Source: Lederbergia galactosidilytica (lineage in GTDB: Bacteria; Bacillota; Bacilli; Bacillales; Bacillaceae_C). Taken from it: a DNA stretch of 64,000 bases. Made by a program: the position numbers and the translations under genes. How positions within the stretch are numbered: the first letter of the stretch is position 1; each line of letters starts with the position of its first letter. Shown here piece by piece: positions 8,101-16,613 of the stretch. The stretch is from contig NZ_JAGGKH010000001.1 in the NCBI RefSeq assembly GCF_017873565.1, forward strand, positions 124,001 through 188,000, in the 5' to 3' direction. The notes under the pieces were generated by a model. That model made no database searches, was not told the DNA's origin, and worked only from the letters and a program-made list of their open reading frames with translations.

Positions 8101-9402
8101 TTACTTATATTTTGGTAGCCAATCTCCATGCGCTTCAATTAAATCATCACAAAGTGCGACAATATCATCAATCGATAATTCTGCTGAAGTATGTGGATCT
8201 AGCATCGCAGCTTGGTAAATATGTTCTTTTTTCTGAGTGATAGCGGCTTCAATGGTCAATAACTGTGTATTGATATTCGTTCTATTTAAAGCTGCCAATT
8301 GTTCTGGCAAATCCCCTACATATGTCGGTGTAACGCCACTACGATCTACGAGACACGGAACTTCTACTACTGCTTTTTCAGGTAAGTTACTAATTAAGCG
8401 ACCAGTATTTAGAACATTCCCGCCAATTTTATAAGGAACATTCGTCTCCATTGCTTCTATAATATAAGAACCATATTCATGTGTTCTCTCATGCTGTAAT
8501 TGTTTATCATGCACAAGATCATCACGCATATTTTTCCAACCTTCGATTTGATTCACACAACGGCGTGGATATTCATCAAGTGGAATATTAAATTTCTCAA
8601 TTAATTCTGGGTAACGCTCTTTAATAAAATATGGATGGTATTCCGCATTATGTTCGGATGATTCGGTTATATAGTAACCAAATTGCTTCATCAACTCAAA
8701 CCGAACCATATCATCATGTTTTGACTGTTGTTTTTCGGCAGCTCGTTTTTTAATTTCTGGATAAAGATCTTCGCCATTACGAGTAATTTCTAATAACCAA
8801 GCCATATGATTAATTCCGGCAATTTTCCATTGTATATTGTCTGTTGGCATATCTAAAGACTTTAGAAGTCCTGGTGCACAAACTTGAACACTATGACAAA
8901 GCCCGACAGTTTTAATGCCACCATAACGTAGCATTGTCCCTGTTAGGACAGCCATTGGATTCGTGTAATTAAGGAACCATGCATCTGGACAAACTTCCTG
9001 CATATCCTCTGCAAAATCAAGCATAACAGGAATCGTTCTTAAATTTCTAAAGATCCCGCCAATCCCAACAGTGTCCGCAATGGTTTGACGAAGACCATAT
9101 TTTTTCGGCACCTCAAAGTCTGTAATCGTACAAGGATCATAACCACCAACCTGAATCGCATTTATGACATATTTAGCACCTCGAAGCGCCTCTTTTCTGT
9201 CTGTATACGCTTTTATTTCGACTGTGGAATTTGTTGTATTCTTTAAATTATTCAACATTGCCTCTGAATCTTTTAATCTCGCTTCATCGATATCAAATAG
9301 AGCAAACTCAAACCCTTGAATACTCGGAACCAACATACAATCCCCAAGAACATTTTTCGCAAAAACAGTACTTCCTGCACCTAAAAAAGTAATTTTCGAC
9401 AT
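8101..9402 (-). CDS. melA: Alpha-galactosidase, NAD- and Mn-dependent glycosidase family GH4
   Basis: A 433-residue GH4 enzyme expected to hydrolyse melibiose, raffinose or other alpha-galactosides in the cytoplasm by a transient oxidation mechanism. The N-terminal Rossmann motif FLGAGSTVFAKN binds NAD. Metal-site residues are Cys169 in LCHSVQ and His199 in GINHMAW; NYTNPMAV is also typical. FDIDEARLKDSE matches the MelA subgroup rather than 6-phospho-glycosidases. The longest frame begins at 9411, but AAGGAGG abuts that ATG (one base), so the ATG at 9402 is preferred and also fits the family N-terminus. A weak cre-like match lies near 9465-9480. It is a single-gene unit closed by a terminator. 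Confidence 0.87.
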   Translation of the reverse strand: MSKITFLGAGSTVFAKNVLGDCMLVPSIQGFEFALFDIDEARLKDSEAMLNNLKNTTNSTVEIKAYTDRKEALRGAKYVINAIQVGGYDPCTITDFEVPKKYGLRQTIADTVGIGGIFRNLRTIPVMLDFAEDMQEVCPDAWFLNYTNPMAVLTGTMLRYGGIKTVGLCHSVQVCAPGLLKSLDMPTDNIQWKIAGINHMAWLLEITRNGEDLYPEIKKRAAEKQQSKHDDMVRFELMKQFGYYITESSEHNAEYHPYFIKERYPELIEKFNIPLDEYPRRCVNQIEGWKNMRDDLVHDKQLQHERTHEYGSYIIEAMETNVPYKIGGNVLNTGRLISNLPEKAVVEVPCLVDRSGVTPTYVGDLPEQLAALNRTNINTQLLTIEAAITQKKEHIYQAAMLDPHTSAELSIDDIVALCDDLIEAHGDWLPKYK

Positions 9403-9641
9403 ATTCTGCATGCCTCCTTATGATATAAAACAGCAACTTATTGCTACATCGATACATATGATTAAAAGCGCCTTCATATGATTACTTATATCATAGATTG
9501 GATTACATAAACTTACAATGGTAAAAAGAGACGAATTACGGGTAAAATATTGCTCGATAATTCAATAAGTATTTTAAACGCAATGTATAAATACATGACT
9601 TCTTCAAAAAATAGAAGGAAAATAAAATGGGAGTGACTATA

Positions 9642-9821
9642 ATGGATGTAAAAAGAGTGAAACAAATATTGTCCTCTTCCGCTGAAATTGACGTAGAGTA
9701 TAATGGAGTGTCTGTTTGGATTGATAGTCTCAATGAAGAAGATCAAACCGCAATGGTTCATTTACAGGGCCCACTTGAAGAAACATCAACTGTAGAGATT
9801 ACTGAATTAAAAGAGGTATGA
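9642..9821 (+). CDS. sspH: Small acid-soluble spore protein, H-type (SspH family)
   Basis: A 59-residue protein of the minor H-type SASP family, packed in the core of dormant spores. The pattern MDVKRVKQILSSSAEIDVEY, then NGVSVWIDSLN, an acidic segment and a C-terminal V..TELKEV fits SspH proteins, which begin close to this Met. A start five codons earlier (9627) is also possible, since GAAGGA precedes it, but GGGAG precedes the chosen ATG. It is expressed alone, followed by a structured element that may terminate transcription. Forespore sigma-G control is expected from the family; I could not define a convincing -35/-10 pair. Confidence 0.82.
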   Translation: MDVKRVKQILSSSAEIDVEYNGVSVWIDSLNEEDQTAMVHLQGPLEETSTVEITELKEV

Positions 9822-9829
9822 TCGATTTG

Positions 9830-9915
9830 CGACTAGGACAAAAATACGAACAAGTGTGTAGCATTTTCGCTACACTAGCCTATTTGCATGTTTTCGTTCA
9901 GTCCCAGTCGCAATA
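9830..9915. repeat. Nested inverted-repeat element / possible terminator after sspH
   Basis: Outer arms TTGCGACTAGGAC and GTCCCAGTCGCAA enclose an inner hairpin GTGTAGC-attttc-GCTACAC. The outer arms resemble the ends of the element at 226-517 (GCGAGGCTGGGC, GAGACTGGGAC), suggesting the same repeat family in a shorter form. It lies between convergent genes and could terminate both. Confidence 0.6.
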
Positions 9916-9917
9916 GA

Positions 9918-10625
9918 TTAATCTTGAAGAAACTCCTGAATATCATTCGGTAAGATAGCAGTCTCTAATGGATACCAATAATAAGTGTTCCCATCAAATA
10001 GGAGACTATATTTGTAAGCAATCGGGCTCTCCCCTATATAAAAGACCATTTCATAATAATCTGGATCACCTTTTTCTGTATTTGGTTCGAAATTCGGCTG
10101 ATCTTGACTGTTTGTTAATAACTGTATAAGTCGCTCAACTTCCACCTTATTCTTCCATTCTGCTCTTTGGATGATCCCTTCAGGAGTATACAGTTGGTAA
10201 ATCTCGACTCTTCGTACTTGATCAATTGGTAATTGTTTAAAATCCCACCGATCGGCAACTTCCTCCCCCATCCCGTATAATTGATATCCATTGATCTCCT
10301 CACTTACTTTGACAGCTATAATATTGGGGTTCTCTTTAACTGCGAATACCTCTGTCCCTTTCTCATGGAAAGCAGCATCTCCATCTTTACTTTTATAATT
10401 TGGATTATTCACATTGTCTGCAATTTTGAATTTTACTGTACCTAGTTTTTCACCTATATAGGATTCATCCGCTAAAACCCCAGAATAATTTCTATCATAA
10501 TGTACTCCATCCCATTTAATAAAATCGGCCCAATCAATAATAGTCTCCCTCGTTAATGGATCATGGCGACAGCCCACTAAGAAAAGGATGAAAATAATCA
10601 ATATCCATAATCCCCCACGTTTCAT
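9918..10625 (-). CDS. Hypothetical lipoprotein
   Basis: I do not recognise the family. The 235-residue protein starts with a lipoprotein signal peptide whose lipobox is LVGC (Cys19). The remainder is hydrophilic and rich in Tyr and Trp, with segments such as DWADFIKWDGVHYDRNYSG and YYEMVFYIGESPIAYKYSL that suggest a small beta-rich extracytoplasmic domain. No repeats or catalytic motif are visible. An AAGGGGGG ribosome binding site precedes the ATG. It is convergent with sspH and appears monocistronic. Confidence 0.7.
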   Translation of the reverse strand: MKRGGLWILIIFILFLVGCRHDPLTRETIIDWADFIKWDGVHYDRNYSGVLADESYIGEKLGTVKFKIADNVNNPNYKSKDGDAAFHEKGTEVFAVKENPNIIAVKVSEEINGYQLYGMGEEVADRWDFKQLPIDQVRRVEIYQLYTPEGIIQRAEWKNKVEVERLIQLLTNSQDQPNFEPNTEKGDPDYYEMVFYIGESPIAYKYSLLFDGNTYYWYPLETAILPNDIQEFLQD

Positions 10626-10685
10626 TTGAAGCCCCCCTTTCTTAATTAGCGTATTGTCAAATAATCTATAGTAAAAAGTTAATAA

Positions 10686-10703
10686 CCCCTTGATTTATAG
10701 GGG
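10686..10703. other. Small hairpin
   Basis: CCCCT-tgatttat-AGGGG upstream of the hypothetical lipoprotein gene. There is no U-tract, so it is not an obvious terminator. Confidence 0.35.
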
Positions 10704-10716
10704 AATGAATGCAAAA

Positions 10717-10796
10717 AACTTGCCACCCCCTGAATTTTAAGGTTTGATGAGGTTACCACACGACACCAAAATCCCTAAAATAGGAAGTGACAAGTT
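10717..10796. repeat. Imperfect inverted repeat pair
   Basis: Left arm 10717-10742 (AACTTGCCACCCCCTGAATT then TTAAGG) and right arm 10774-10796, whose reverse complement reads AACTTGTCACTTCCTATTTT then AGG. The right arm lies inside the small ORF that begins at 10744. The arrangement could be the edge of a decayed mobile element or a regulatory stem over the ORF start. Confidence 0.45.
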
Positions 10797-10986
10797 GTAC
10801 CCTCAATTATTAACTTATTTACTCGAATTTATCAAGTATCAAGATCAAATGATTCGTACTTTACAAACTCTTCTTATTGCAACAGTTCTAGTAAAGCTAC
10901 ATATGGATAGGCAGTCCCACGGAATTTATACACTTTCAATCCAAACCAAAGTTATTTGCAATCCACCCATGATGCCGCCGTATTGA
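10744..10986 (+). other. Small ORF, possibly a decayed gene remnant
   Basis: An 80-codon frame whose first half reads like a real protein (HDTKIPKIGSDKLYPQLLTY, then LLEFIKYQDQMIRTLQTLL). The second half, after about residue 48, is uneven, as if frameshifted. No good ribosome binding site precedes it and no family was recognised. It sits beside an inverted repeat. It may be the 5' fragment of a lost gene, perhaps of a mobile element, or simply a chance frame. Confidence 0.25.
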
Positions 10987-11096
10987 ATAAATTCCAATCC
11001 TCTCCATTTTTCAATGGTATGATATTGTATTTATGACTTGTTATTGCTATATTCATCATAAGATTTGCTAATAAATTAAGAGAGGTGGGTGAATCT

Positions 11097-11990
11097 TTGG
11101 TACTTGAACATGTCGGAAAAAAACACGAATCATTTGGTTTTCGCTTTCAAGGGGATCATCAAAATGAAATAGTTGGCATTCATACACTTGGCTGGGAAAA
11201 TGTCAAATCGACTGACTATCATTGGGATGGAATTACTCGGAGAGAGGTAGGGAAATATGTATTCCAATACACCTTATCAGGCCGGGGCATGATCGAAATG
11301 GATGGAAAACTCTATCCTTTAACTTCCGGAAAAGCTTTTCTAGTGGCATTACCAAGTCGGCATCGTTATTTCTTACCTAATGACAGTGAGCATTGGGAAT
11401 TTATTTATATTACCTTATATGGAAAAGAAGCCGAAAAGGCATTTCGATTTATCCACGAGGAAAAAGGCCGAGTAATCAACTTTCCGCCTGAATCAGAACT
11501 TATCCAATTATTATTATCCATTTATCAAAAAGCCGTAGACAAGGACATAACGGATGCCTTTCAAGCTTCTGCATTAAGTTATGCTTTTATGATGGAACTT
11601 TATCGCTTTGCTCGTAATTTAGGTGCACCTGTTCAGCAATGGCCTGAACAAATTGTCAAAGCTGCTTTATTTGCCCAGAACCATTATGACAAACCCATTG
11701 GGCTGGATGATTTAGTGGAAGCATCTGGATTATCCAAATATCATTTTACCCGGCTTTTTCATAAAACCACCTCCATGACACCGTTAAACTATCTAACAAA
11801 AATTCGCCTTGATAAGGCGATGGGATGGCTTCGCAGCTCTGATAAGTCTATTCAAGAGATTGCTAGATTGGTTGGCTACTCCAACGGCAACTATTTCAGC
11901 AAAGTGTTTCATAAACGCATTGGAATGTCTCCCGGTCAATTTCGCGAAAGCAAATATACTGTTCCTGTTGATCATATTGTTGTAGATTAA
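11097..11990 (+). CDS. AraC-family transcription regulator
   Basis: A 297-residue regulator. The N-terminal half is a cupin-type sugar-sensing domain (YVFQYTLSGRGMIEMDGKLY, with SGKAFLVALPSRHRYFLP). The last 100 residues hold two helix-turn-helix units: GLDDLVEASGLSKYHFTRLF, and SIQEIARLVGYSNGNYFSKV ending in GMSPGQFR. The longest frame starts at a GTG (11085), but that GTG lies inside the likely ribosome binding site GAGGTGGG; the TTG at 11097 is properly spaced. The yndG-like gene begins 34 bases downstream on the same strand. The effector and target are unknown; sugar-responsive control is inferred from the cupin domain. Confidence 0.82.
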   Translation: MVLEHVGKKHESFGFRFQGDHQNEIVGIHTLGWENVKSTDYHWDGITRREVGKYVFQYTLSGRGMIEMDGKLYPLTSGKAFLVALPSRHRYFLPNDSEHWEFIYITLYGKEAEKAFRFIHEEKGRVINFPPESELIQLLLSIYQKAVDKDITDAFQASALSYAFMMELYRFARNLGAPVQQWPEQIVKAALFAQNHYDKPIGLDDLVEASGLSKYHFTRLFHKTTSMTPLNYLTKIRLDKAMGWLRSSDKSIQEIARLVGYSNGNYFSKVFHKRIGMSPGQFRESKYTVPVDHIVVD

Positions 11991-12024
11991 CTTTTTCAAT
12001 AGACAAAACAAATTGAGGTGAAAC

Positions 12025-12927
12025 ATGAAAACAAAACCAATTTATGTTGCAGTCCCCATCAAGTCAAAATTGGAGCATTTATGGACAGCGTCCCAAGATC
12101 CAAAGAAGCATGAGCAATGGGATTTGCGCTTTAGTTCTATTACTTATTTGCCTAAAAAGGATGATGAACCTCAGTATTTTACATACGAAACAAAAATTGG
12201 ATTTGGGATACGGATTGCCGGTTGGGGAAAAAGCACGGGCGAGGTCCAGAGCAAGGATGGATCACGGACTTCAGCTTTACATTTCGGTACAGATCAAGCG
12301 ATTAGTATCATTCGAGAAGGCCGCGGATATTGGAAATATCAACCAAATCAAGATTCTATCGACTTTATTACTCAATATGATTATAAAGTAAATGGTGGAA
12401 CATTAGGAAAAGGATTTGATCGATTTATTTTTCGTCCTTTGATGGGATGGGCAACTGCCTTAAGCTTTGATGTGCTAAAGAGATGGTTAGAAAAGGAAGA
12501 AACACCTTCTTCTCAATATTTACGCTTTTTTTCCGGGTGGATCATCACATTTCTATTCTTTTTTATTTGGATGTACCACGGATTAGTGCCAAAAATGATC
12601 CACATCCATCCAGAAGAGATTAGCATGATGACGAATATAATCCCGCTCCGTACTGAAGTTGCCAAGACACTGACAGCGATGATTGGGATAGGTGAGGTTA
12701 TCTTTGGCTTTTGTTTGCTCATTGCCCGCCAAAAAAGATTATGGTACAGCCTGCAAATGATTGCTTTTCCGATTTTAGCCATCTCTGCCATTATAGCCAA
12801 TCCGGATTATTTAGCACATCCTTTTAGCCCTCTCACCTTTCATCTTGCATTAGTTACTTTATCTGTGCTCGGTTTTCTCTTACATAAGGATTTTCCTACG
12901 GCTAAAAGTTGCAAACGTACAAAATGA
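12025..12927 (+). CDS. yndG: SRPBCC/DoxX-like membrane protein, YndG-like
   Basis: A 300-residue two-part protein. Residues 1-165 look like an SRPBCC ligand-binding domain (MKTKPIYVAVPIKSKLEHLW, DPKKHEQWDLRFSSI). Residues about 175-290 contain four hydrophobic helices like those of DoxX-type membrane proteins. It is followed after nine bases by a DUF4166-type gene and then a large membrane protein gene, the same order and sizes as yndG-yndH-yndJ of B. subtilis. Function is unknown in that cluster too. GAGGTG precedes the ATG. The symbol is assigned by architecture and synteny, not by a database search. Confidence 0.72.
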   Translation: MKTKPIYVAVPIKSKLEHLWTASQDPKKHEQWDLRFSSITYLPKKDDEPQYFTYETKIGFGIRIAGWGKSTGEVQSKDGSRTSALHFGTDQAISIIREGRGYWKYQPNQDSIDFITQYDYKVNGGTLGKGFDRFIFRPLMGWATALSFDVLKRWLEKEETPSSQYLRFFSGWIITFLFFFIWMYHGLVPKMIHIHPEEISMMTNIIPLRTEVAKTLTAMIGIGEVIFGFCLLIARQKRLWYSLQMIAFPILAISAIIANPDYLAHPFSPLTFHLALVTLSVLGFLLHKDFPTAKSCKRTK

Positions 12928-12936
12928 GGTGTCTAC

Positions 12937-13557
12937 ATGTCAATTTATAAACATGTCGTTGGCGATGACTTTCAGTATTTACATCCCATGCTGCAAAAAC
13001 GATATCAAATTCCTTTCGAGGCAAGAGGAATCATGGGCCATATCCAAGGCGGTCCTAAATGGTTATTCCCATTATTTTGGCTCGGAATCAAATACAAATT
13101 GCTGTTTCCAGAACGCGGTGAAAACATCCCTTTTTCAATCAAAAATACCCGATTGAAGGGTCCTCATGGTGAGGAACAAATTCATTGGGAACGCATTTTC
13201 CATTTTGGCTCTAAAAAAAGATTTTTTAATGCAACAATGAGCCTTGACGAAGAACGAATGATTATTAAGGATTATCTTGGAGAACCTAGCTTATTTTACT
13301 CTGATCTAGCGTTCACTGTTTCGAAAGACGGCAGTTTACAAATCAAATCACAAAATCAAAAACTGATCTTAGGTAAATTCGAGATACCACTACCAAAAAT
13401 GTTTCAAGCTTTAGCGATTGTTAAGGAAAGTTATTTAGATGATCAAGAGATTTTTCATATTTCAGTTACGGTGACTAACACGCTAATCGGAACGGTATTC
13501 GCTTATGAAGGAGATTTCAACACTCATGAAGATACGCCCATTTATCCTTATTCATAG
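12937..13557 (+). CDS. yndH: DUF4166-type protein, YndH-like
   Basis: A 206-residue soluble protein of unknown function. It begins MSIYKHVVGDDFQYLHPMLQ and contains RLKGPHGEEQIHWERIFHFG, features I associate with the DUF4166 family. The length matches B. subtilis YndH. It lies between the yndG-like and yndJ-like genes with tight spacing: nine bases upstream, and its 3' end overlaps the yndJ start. Co-translation is likely. No signal peptide or membrane helix is evident. Confidence 0.72.
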   Translation: MSIYKHVVGDDFQYLHPMLQKRYQIPFEARGIMGHIQGGPKWLFPLFWLGIKYKLLFPERGENIPFSIKNTRLKGPHGEEQIHWERIFHFGSKKRFFNATMSLDEERMIIKDYLGEPSLFYSDLAFTVSKDGSLQIKSQNQKLILGKFEIPLPKMFQALAIVKESYLDDQEIFHISVTVTNTLIGTVFAYEGDFNTHEDTPIYPYS

Positions 13558-15130
13558 TCTTTTATTTCTTTTGATCACCATTTTTAGTATACAACCATGG
13601 CCTTCCCTCATGTTGACAATTGCCCAAATTCTATATGTTCCAATTTTATTGCAATTTATCAGCACTCGTCATGATTGGTTTAACAAGCGATATTATTATT
13701 TTGCAATTCCAACGTATGCGGCTGTGGCCATCCTACAATGGACAGACCAAACGGCATGGGATGGTTGGCTAGCAGCTATTTATTTTCTCTTTACAATCAT
13801 CGTTGCAATCTATGGGATAAGTCGATTTTTAAAAAGAGGCTTCATTCATTTAGAAGAGTTTTCCATCGATTTGGGACTGGTTTATTTGGCAATGGGGGGA
13901 GGATGGTTTTTGGCCTATGAAGCGGGATGGGACACAGGCTTTTCAGCCATCCTCACTTGGCTAACTGCCATTCATTTCCACTATTCCGCCTTCCTATTGC
14001 CCATCTTTATCGGCTTCTTAGGAAGAAAATCAAAGCAAAAGGTCTATCCTTGGATTTGCTTGATCTTATTAGCTTCACCACTTATCGTAGCCATCGGAAT
14101 CACTTTTTCGCGTTGGATTGAGCTTGTTTCAGTCATTCTTTATATCGTTGGCATTTTCGGCGTGATCTACCTATCTTTTAAATGTGAATTTCAAAACATT
14201 TGGCAAAAATGGCTTGTAGGTATTTCTTTTCTTTCACTAGCCGTTACGATTAGTTTTTCTCTAATATATGCTTATGGGAATTTATCCCAGTGGTTCATTA
14301 TTGATATTGATTTTATGCTTCGTTTCCATGGTTTTCTGAACTGCTTTGTGTTTGCTCTGCTTGGGCTAATCGGATGGTCGCTCCATGTTCCAGAACCGAG
14401 AACAAGGCCATTATCTTTTCCGATTAGCCAGATACGCGGAGGATTGGTGATTGGGGAACAACTCCTTGAAAAAGTTAAACAAGCTGGAAAAACTCCGAAC
14501 TACTATGGGCTTGTCGAAGATATGAGTGTCTATGAGCTGAATAAACAAACAATTCCTCCTCCAATTATTCATTTTTATGAACGCACAATGGATTATCAAT
14601 TATCTGCAACAATTAAATGGGCGAGCTGGTTTAAACCATGTGCTGCACTCTACCGAATAGGGAGTCAATTGATGCAACAAATTAATTTGCCACTTCATCA
14701 GCAGGAAGTAAATATGACAGGAGGAATTTGGGGAATTCAGCAAGAATTAGATGGTCGAACCGCTCCCCGCGCTTGGGTACGAAAAATCGAAGACAATATC
14801 GTATTTGTTGCTCTTTATTCTGAGCATAGAACAAATGAAAAAAACTATATGAATATTGCGCTTCCCTTGCCGTGGTCTACTATGATCGGAATATTAGATG
14901 TAAGGCAACTCGGGACAAAACTACAATTAACAAGCAAAAGAGCGCAAAGCCAGTCTGATGCCGGTATTTATCTTGCTTGGAAAAAGCATTTATTTAAATT
15001 GCCTTTAGAAGAGGAGTTTCATATCGGCGAAAGTAAAAAGGGAAAATTGCGAGCCCATCATAAAATGTGGTTTTTGGGACTTCCATTCCTAACAATAAAT
15101 TATCGTATTATGAAAAAAAATGAGGGTTAA
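13526..15130 (+). CDS. yndJ: Polytopic membrane protein, YndJ-like
   Basis: A 534-residue protein whose N-terminal 310 residues contain about ten hydrophobic helices. A soluble C-terminal domain of about 220 residues follows, including PNYYGLVEDMSVYELN and VNMTGGIWGIQQELDGRTAP. Size and position match B. subtilis YndJ, whose function is unknown. The ATG at 13526 is preferred over 13505 because GGAG (13510-13513) precedes it, although the 12-base spacing is long. The gene overlaps the end of the YndH-like gene by 32 bases, implying translational coupling. Confidence 0.72.
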   Translation: MKIRPFILIHSLLFLLITIFSIQPWPSLMLTIAQILYVPILLQFISTRHDWFNKRYYYFAIPTYAAVAILQWTDQTAWDGWLAAIYFLFTIIVAIYGISRFLKRGFIHLEEFSIDLGLVYLAMGGGWFLAYEAGWDTGFSAILTWLTAIHFHYSAFLLPIFIGFLGRKSKQKVYPWICLILLASPLIVAIGITFSRWIELVSVILYIVGIFGVIYLSFKCEFQNIWQKWLVGISFLSLAVTISFSLIYAYGNLSQWFIIDIDFMLRFHGFLNCFVFALLGLIGWSLHVPEPRTRPLSFPISQIRGGLVIGEQLLEKVKQAGKTPNYYGLVEDMSVYELNKQTIPPPIIHFYERTMDYQLSATIKWASWFKPCAALYRIGSQLMQQINLPLHQQEVNMTGGIWGIQQELDGRTAPRAWVRKIEDNIVFVALYSEHRTNEKNYMNIALPLPWSTMIGILDVRQLGTKLQLTSKRAQSQSDAGIYLAWKKHLFKLPLEEEFHIGESKKGKLRAHHKMWFLGLPFLTINYRIMKKNEG

Positions 15131-15152
15131 CCCAAGGGGCCCTCATTTTTTT
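15113..15152. terminator. Bidirectional terminator between convergent genes
   Basis: AAAAAAAATGAGGG ... CCCTCATTTTTTT forms a GC stem flanked by A and T runs. The left arm overlaps the last codons of the yndJ-like gene. Confidence 0.85.
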
Positions 15153-15768
15153 ATGAACGAATATTTTCTTCCATTTCATGATGGATTCTTTTCATTTCCT
15201 TGATAAACTCATTTTTCTTCACATTTCTGTTTTTGGCAATCTCATAAAACTTCTTCCCCATCTTCTGTTCGTTCACAATATCTACCAAGGCGCTATTACT
15301 CAATTTTGCTATAATCGCAGCTCTCATGAGTTGCTGTGTTTTCAAACTGTTGTCTTGCTGAATCTTTTTCAGCTCTTCGATTGAAAGCGAGGAATAGCCA
15401 GCAATAAATATTAAAATCTCCTCTTCATTTTCCTTATAAAACTTTTTTATTTTCTCATGCTTGGCTTTCATTTTTTTATGCTTAGCCTTCATTTTCTTCA
15501 GATCAACGCCAAAATGACTAGCTGTTTTCTCCCAAGATCCGCTTTTTTGATAGTGATTCAGCACATCTTCAATATCTTTTTTGGCAAAATATGCAATCCC
15601 TTTTGCATGATAAATATCTTTTTTCGCATATCCTTTATCAATTAAAGTCTGAAATTCCCCTTTATCCATTTTAAAATGGCTCGATCCATGGGCAAGAACC
15701 CCCCCAGCCGTTGTAGTCATTGCAACAGAAAGGCAAAGCACCATCACCAAAGTTTTTAACTTTAACAA
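15151..15768 (-). CDS. Secreted, lysine-rich helical protein of unknown function
   Basis: I do not recognise this 205-residue protein. The start used is a TTG (15768), because AGGGAG lies nine bases upstream and the resulting N-terminus is a clean signal peptide (LKTLVMVLCLSVAMTTTAGG, cleavage near ALAHG-like VLAHG). A longer frame reaches 15918 but would bury the signal. The mature part is alpha-helical and rich in Lys, Met and Glu, with a charged KKMKAKHKKMKAKHEKIKK repeat. It contains DIYHAKGIAYFAKKDIEDVL and SGSWEKTASHFGVDLKKMK, which look like helix-turn-helix-like modules. It is followed at once by the shared terminator; upstream is the TetR gene on the same strand. Confidence 0.62.
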   Translation of the reverse strand: MLKLKTLVMVLCLSVAMTTTAGGVLAHGSSHFKMDKGEFQTLIDKGYAKKDIYHAKGIAYFAKKDIEDVLNHYQKSGSWEKTASHFGVDLKKMKAKHKKMKAKHEKIKKFYKENEEEILIFIAGYSSLSIEELKKIQQDNSLKTQQLMRAAIIAKLSNSALVDIVNEQKMGKKFYEIAKNRNVKKNEFIKEMKRIHHEMEENIRS

Positions 15769-15924
15769 ATCCGAACACTCCCTTTTTATCATTTCGCCTG
15801 TTAGTGTAACCAAAAAAGGGAAATTCATGATCGACTTTGATTGATTTGGCTTAAAGTGTTCCCTGCCCCGGACCATATTAGAACAATATAATGGGCGTTT
15901 ATTAATTTTTGCTACCAAACAGCT

Positions 15925-16500
15925 TCATAGCTGTTCATCAGATGACCTAAAATCAATCCCCGCCATTATGTATGGGATAGCCAATTTGATAAATTCCTCT
16001 GGCGGTTGCTTAGAAGCTCTTCTCCATTCTACAGAAGCTCCATACATTCCCCAACTTAGCATGACAGCAGTAATTTTTAAAGCCCCATTCTCTTCATTAT
16101 GGTGCCGTTTCAACAGCATTTTATAAAAAATAATTTCAAGCTGTTCTCTAATAATCCGAGCAATCGTATCTTCATAACCGCGATGACAGCGATTAGATAA
16201 GGATTTTTGAAAATCCGTGATTGCTTTGAAAATGTTAACAAGCGCTTCTTCATTCAATTCTTTATTTTGATAAGCATCACAATCTAAATTAACTAATAAT
16301 ACCTCTGATAGTGCCTTTTCTAACAAATCATATATATCATCAAAATGATAATAGAAAGTGGCACGATTAATCATAGCTTCTACGGTAATATCCTTAACAG
16401 TAATATCTTTAAATTCCTTTTCTCCTGAAAGTTCAATGAAAGAATCCATAATTAATTTGCGCGTCCGCAGAACTCTAGGATCGGTTTTTGATTGAGTCAT
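15925..16500 (-). CDS. TetR/AcrR-family transcription repressor
   Basis: A 191-residue repressor. The N-terminal helix-turn-helix is ITVKDITVEAMINRATFYYH followed by FDDIYDLLEKAL, typical of TetR proteins. The C-terminal ligand-binding half ends in a TetR_C-like helix bundle (LSWGMYGASVEWRRASKQPP). It is divergent from an FMN reductase gene, and two inverted repeats lie in the 188-bp gap between them. This suggests it represses itself and the reductase/DsbA-like pair in response to an electrophile, quinone or similar ligand. The ligand is not visible from sequence. Confidence 0.83.
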   Translation of the reverse strand: MTQSKTDPRVLRTRKLIMDSFIELSGEKEFKDITVKDITVEAMINRATFYYHFDDIYDLLEKALSEVLLVNLDCDAYQNKELNEEALVNIFKAITDFQKSLSNRCHRGYEDTIARIIREQLEIIFYKMLLKRHHNEENGALKITAVMLSWGMYGASVEWRRASKQPPEEFIKLAIPYIMAGIDFRSSDEQL

Positions 16501-16539
16501 TTAGTTACCACCCCTACTTTTTAAACAATTTCTTCTTTC

Positions 16540-16555
16540 TGTTGTATAAACAACA
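16540..16555. promoter_or_regulatory. Candidate TetR operator 1
   Basis: Perfect inverted repeat TGTTGT-ATAA-ACAACA, 40 bases upstream of the TetR start codon, in the divergent promoter region. Confidence 0.5.
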
Positions 16556-16594
16556 AATCCATAGAACTATTGGTGTTACTCCTATTTATTATGG

Positions 16595-16613
16595 CTTACA
16601 ATTCAGTTGTAAG
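16595..16613. promoter_or_regulatory. Candidate TetR operator 2
   Basis: Perfect inverted repeat CTTACAA-TTCAG-TTGTAAG, 76 bases upstream of the FMN reductase start. It shares the ACAA/TTGT core with the first repeat in the same gap. Confidence 0.45.

Noticed and set aside
9462-9480. cre-like sequence before melA
   Set aside because: ATGAAGGCGCTTTTA has two mismatches to the consensus at conserved positions; too weak to list as a feature.
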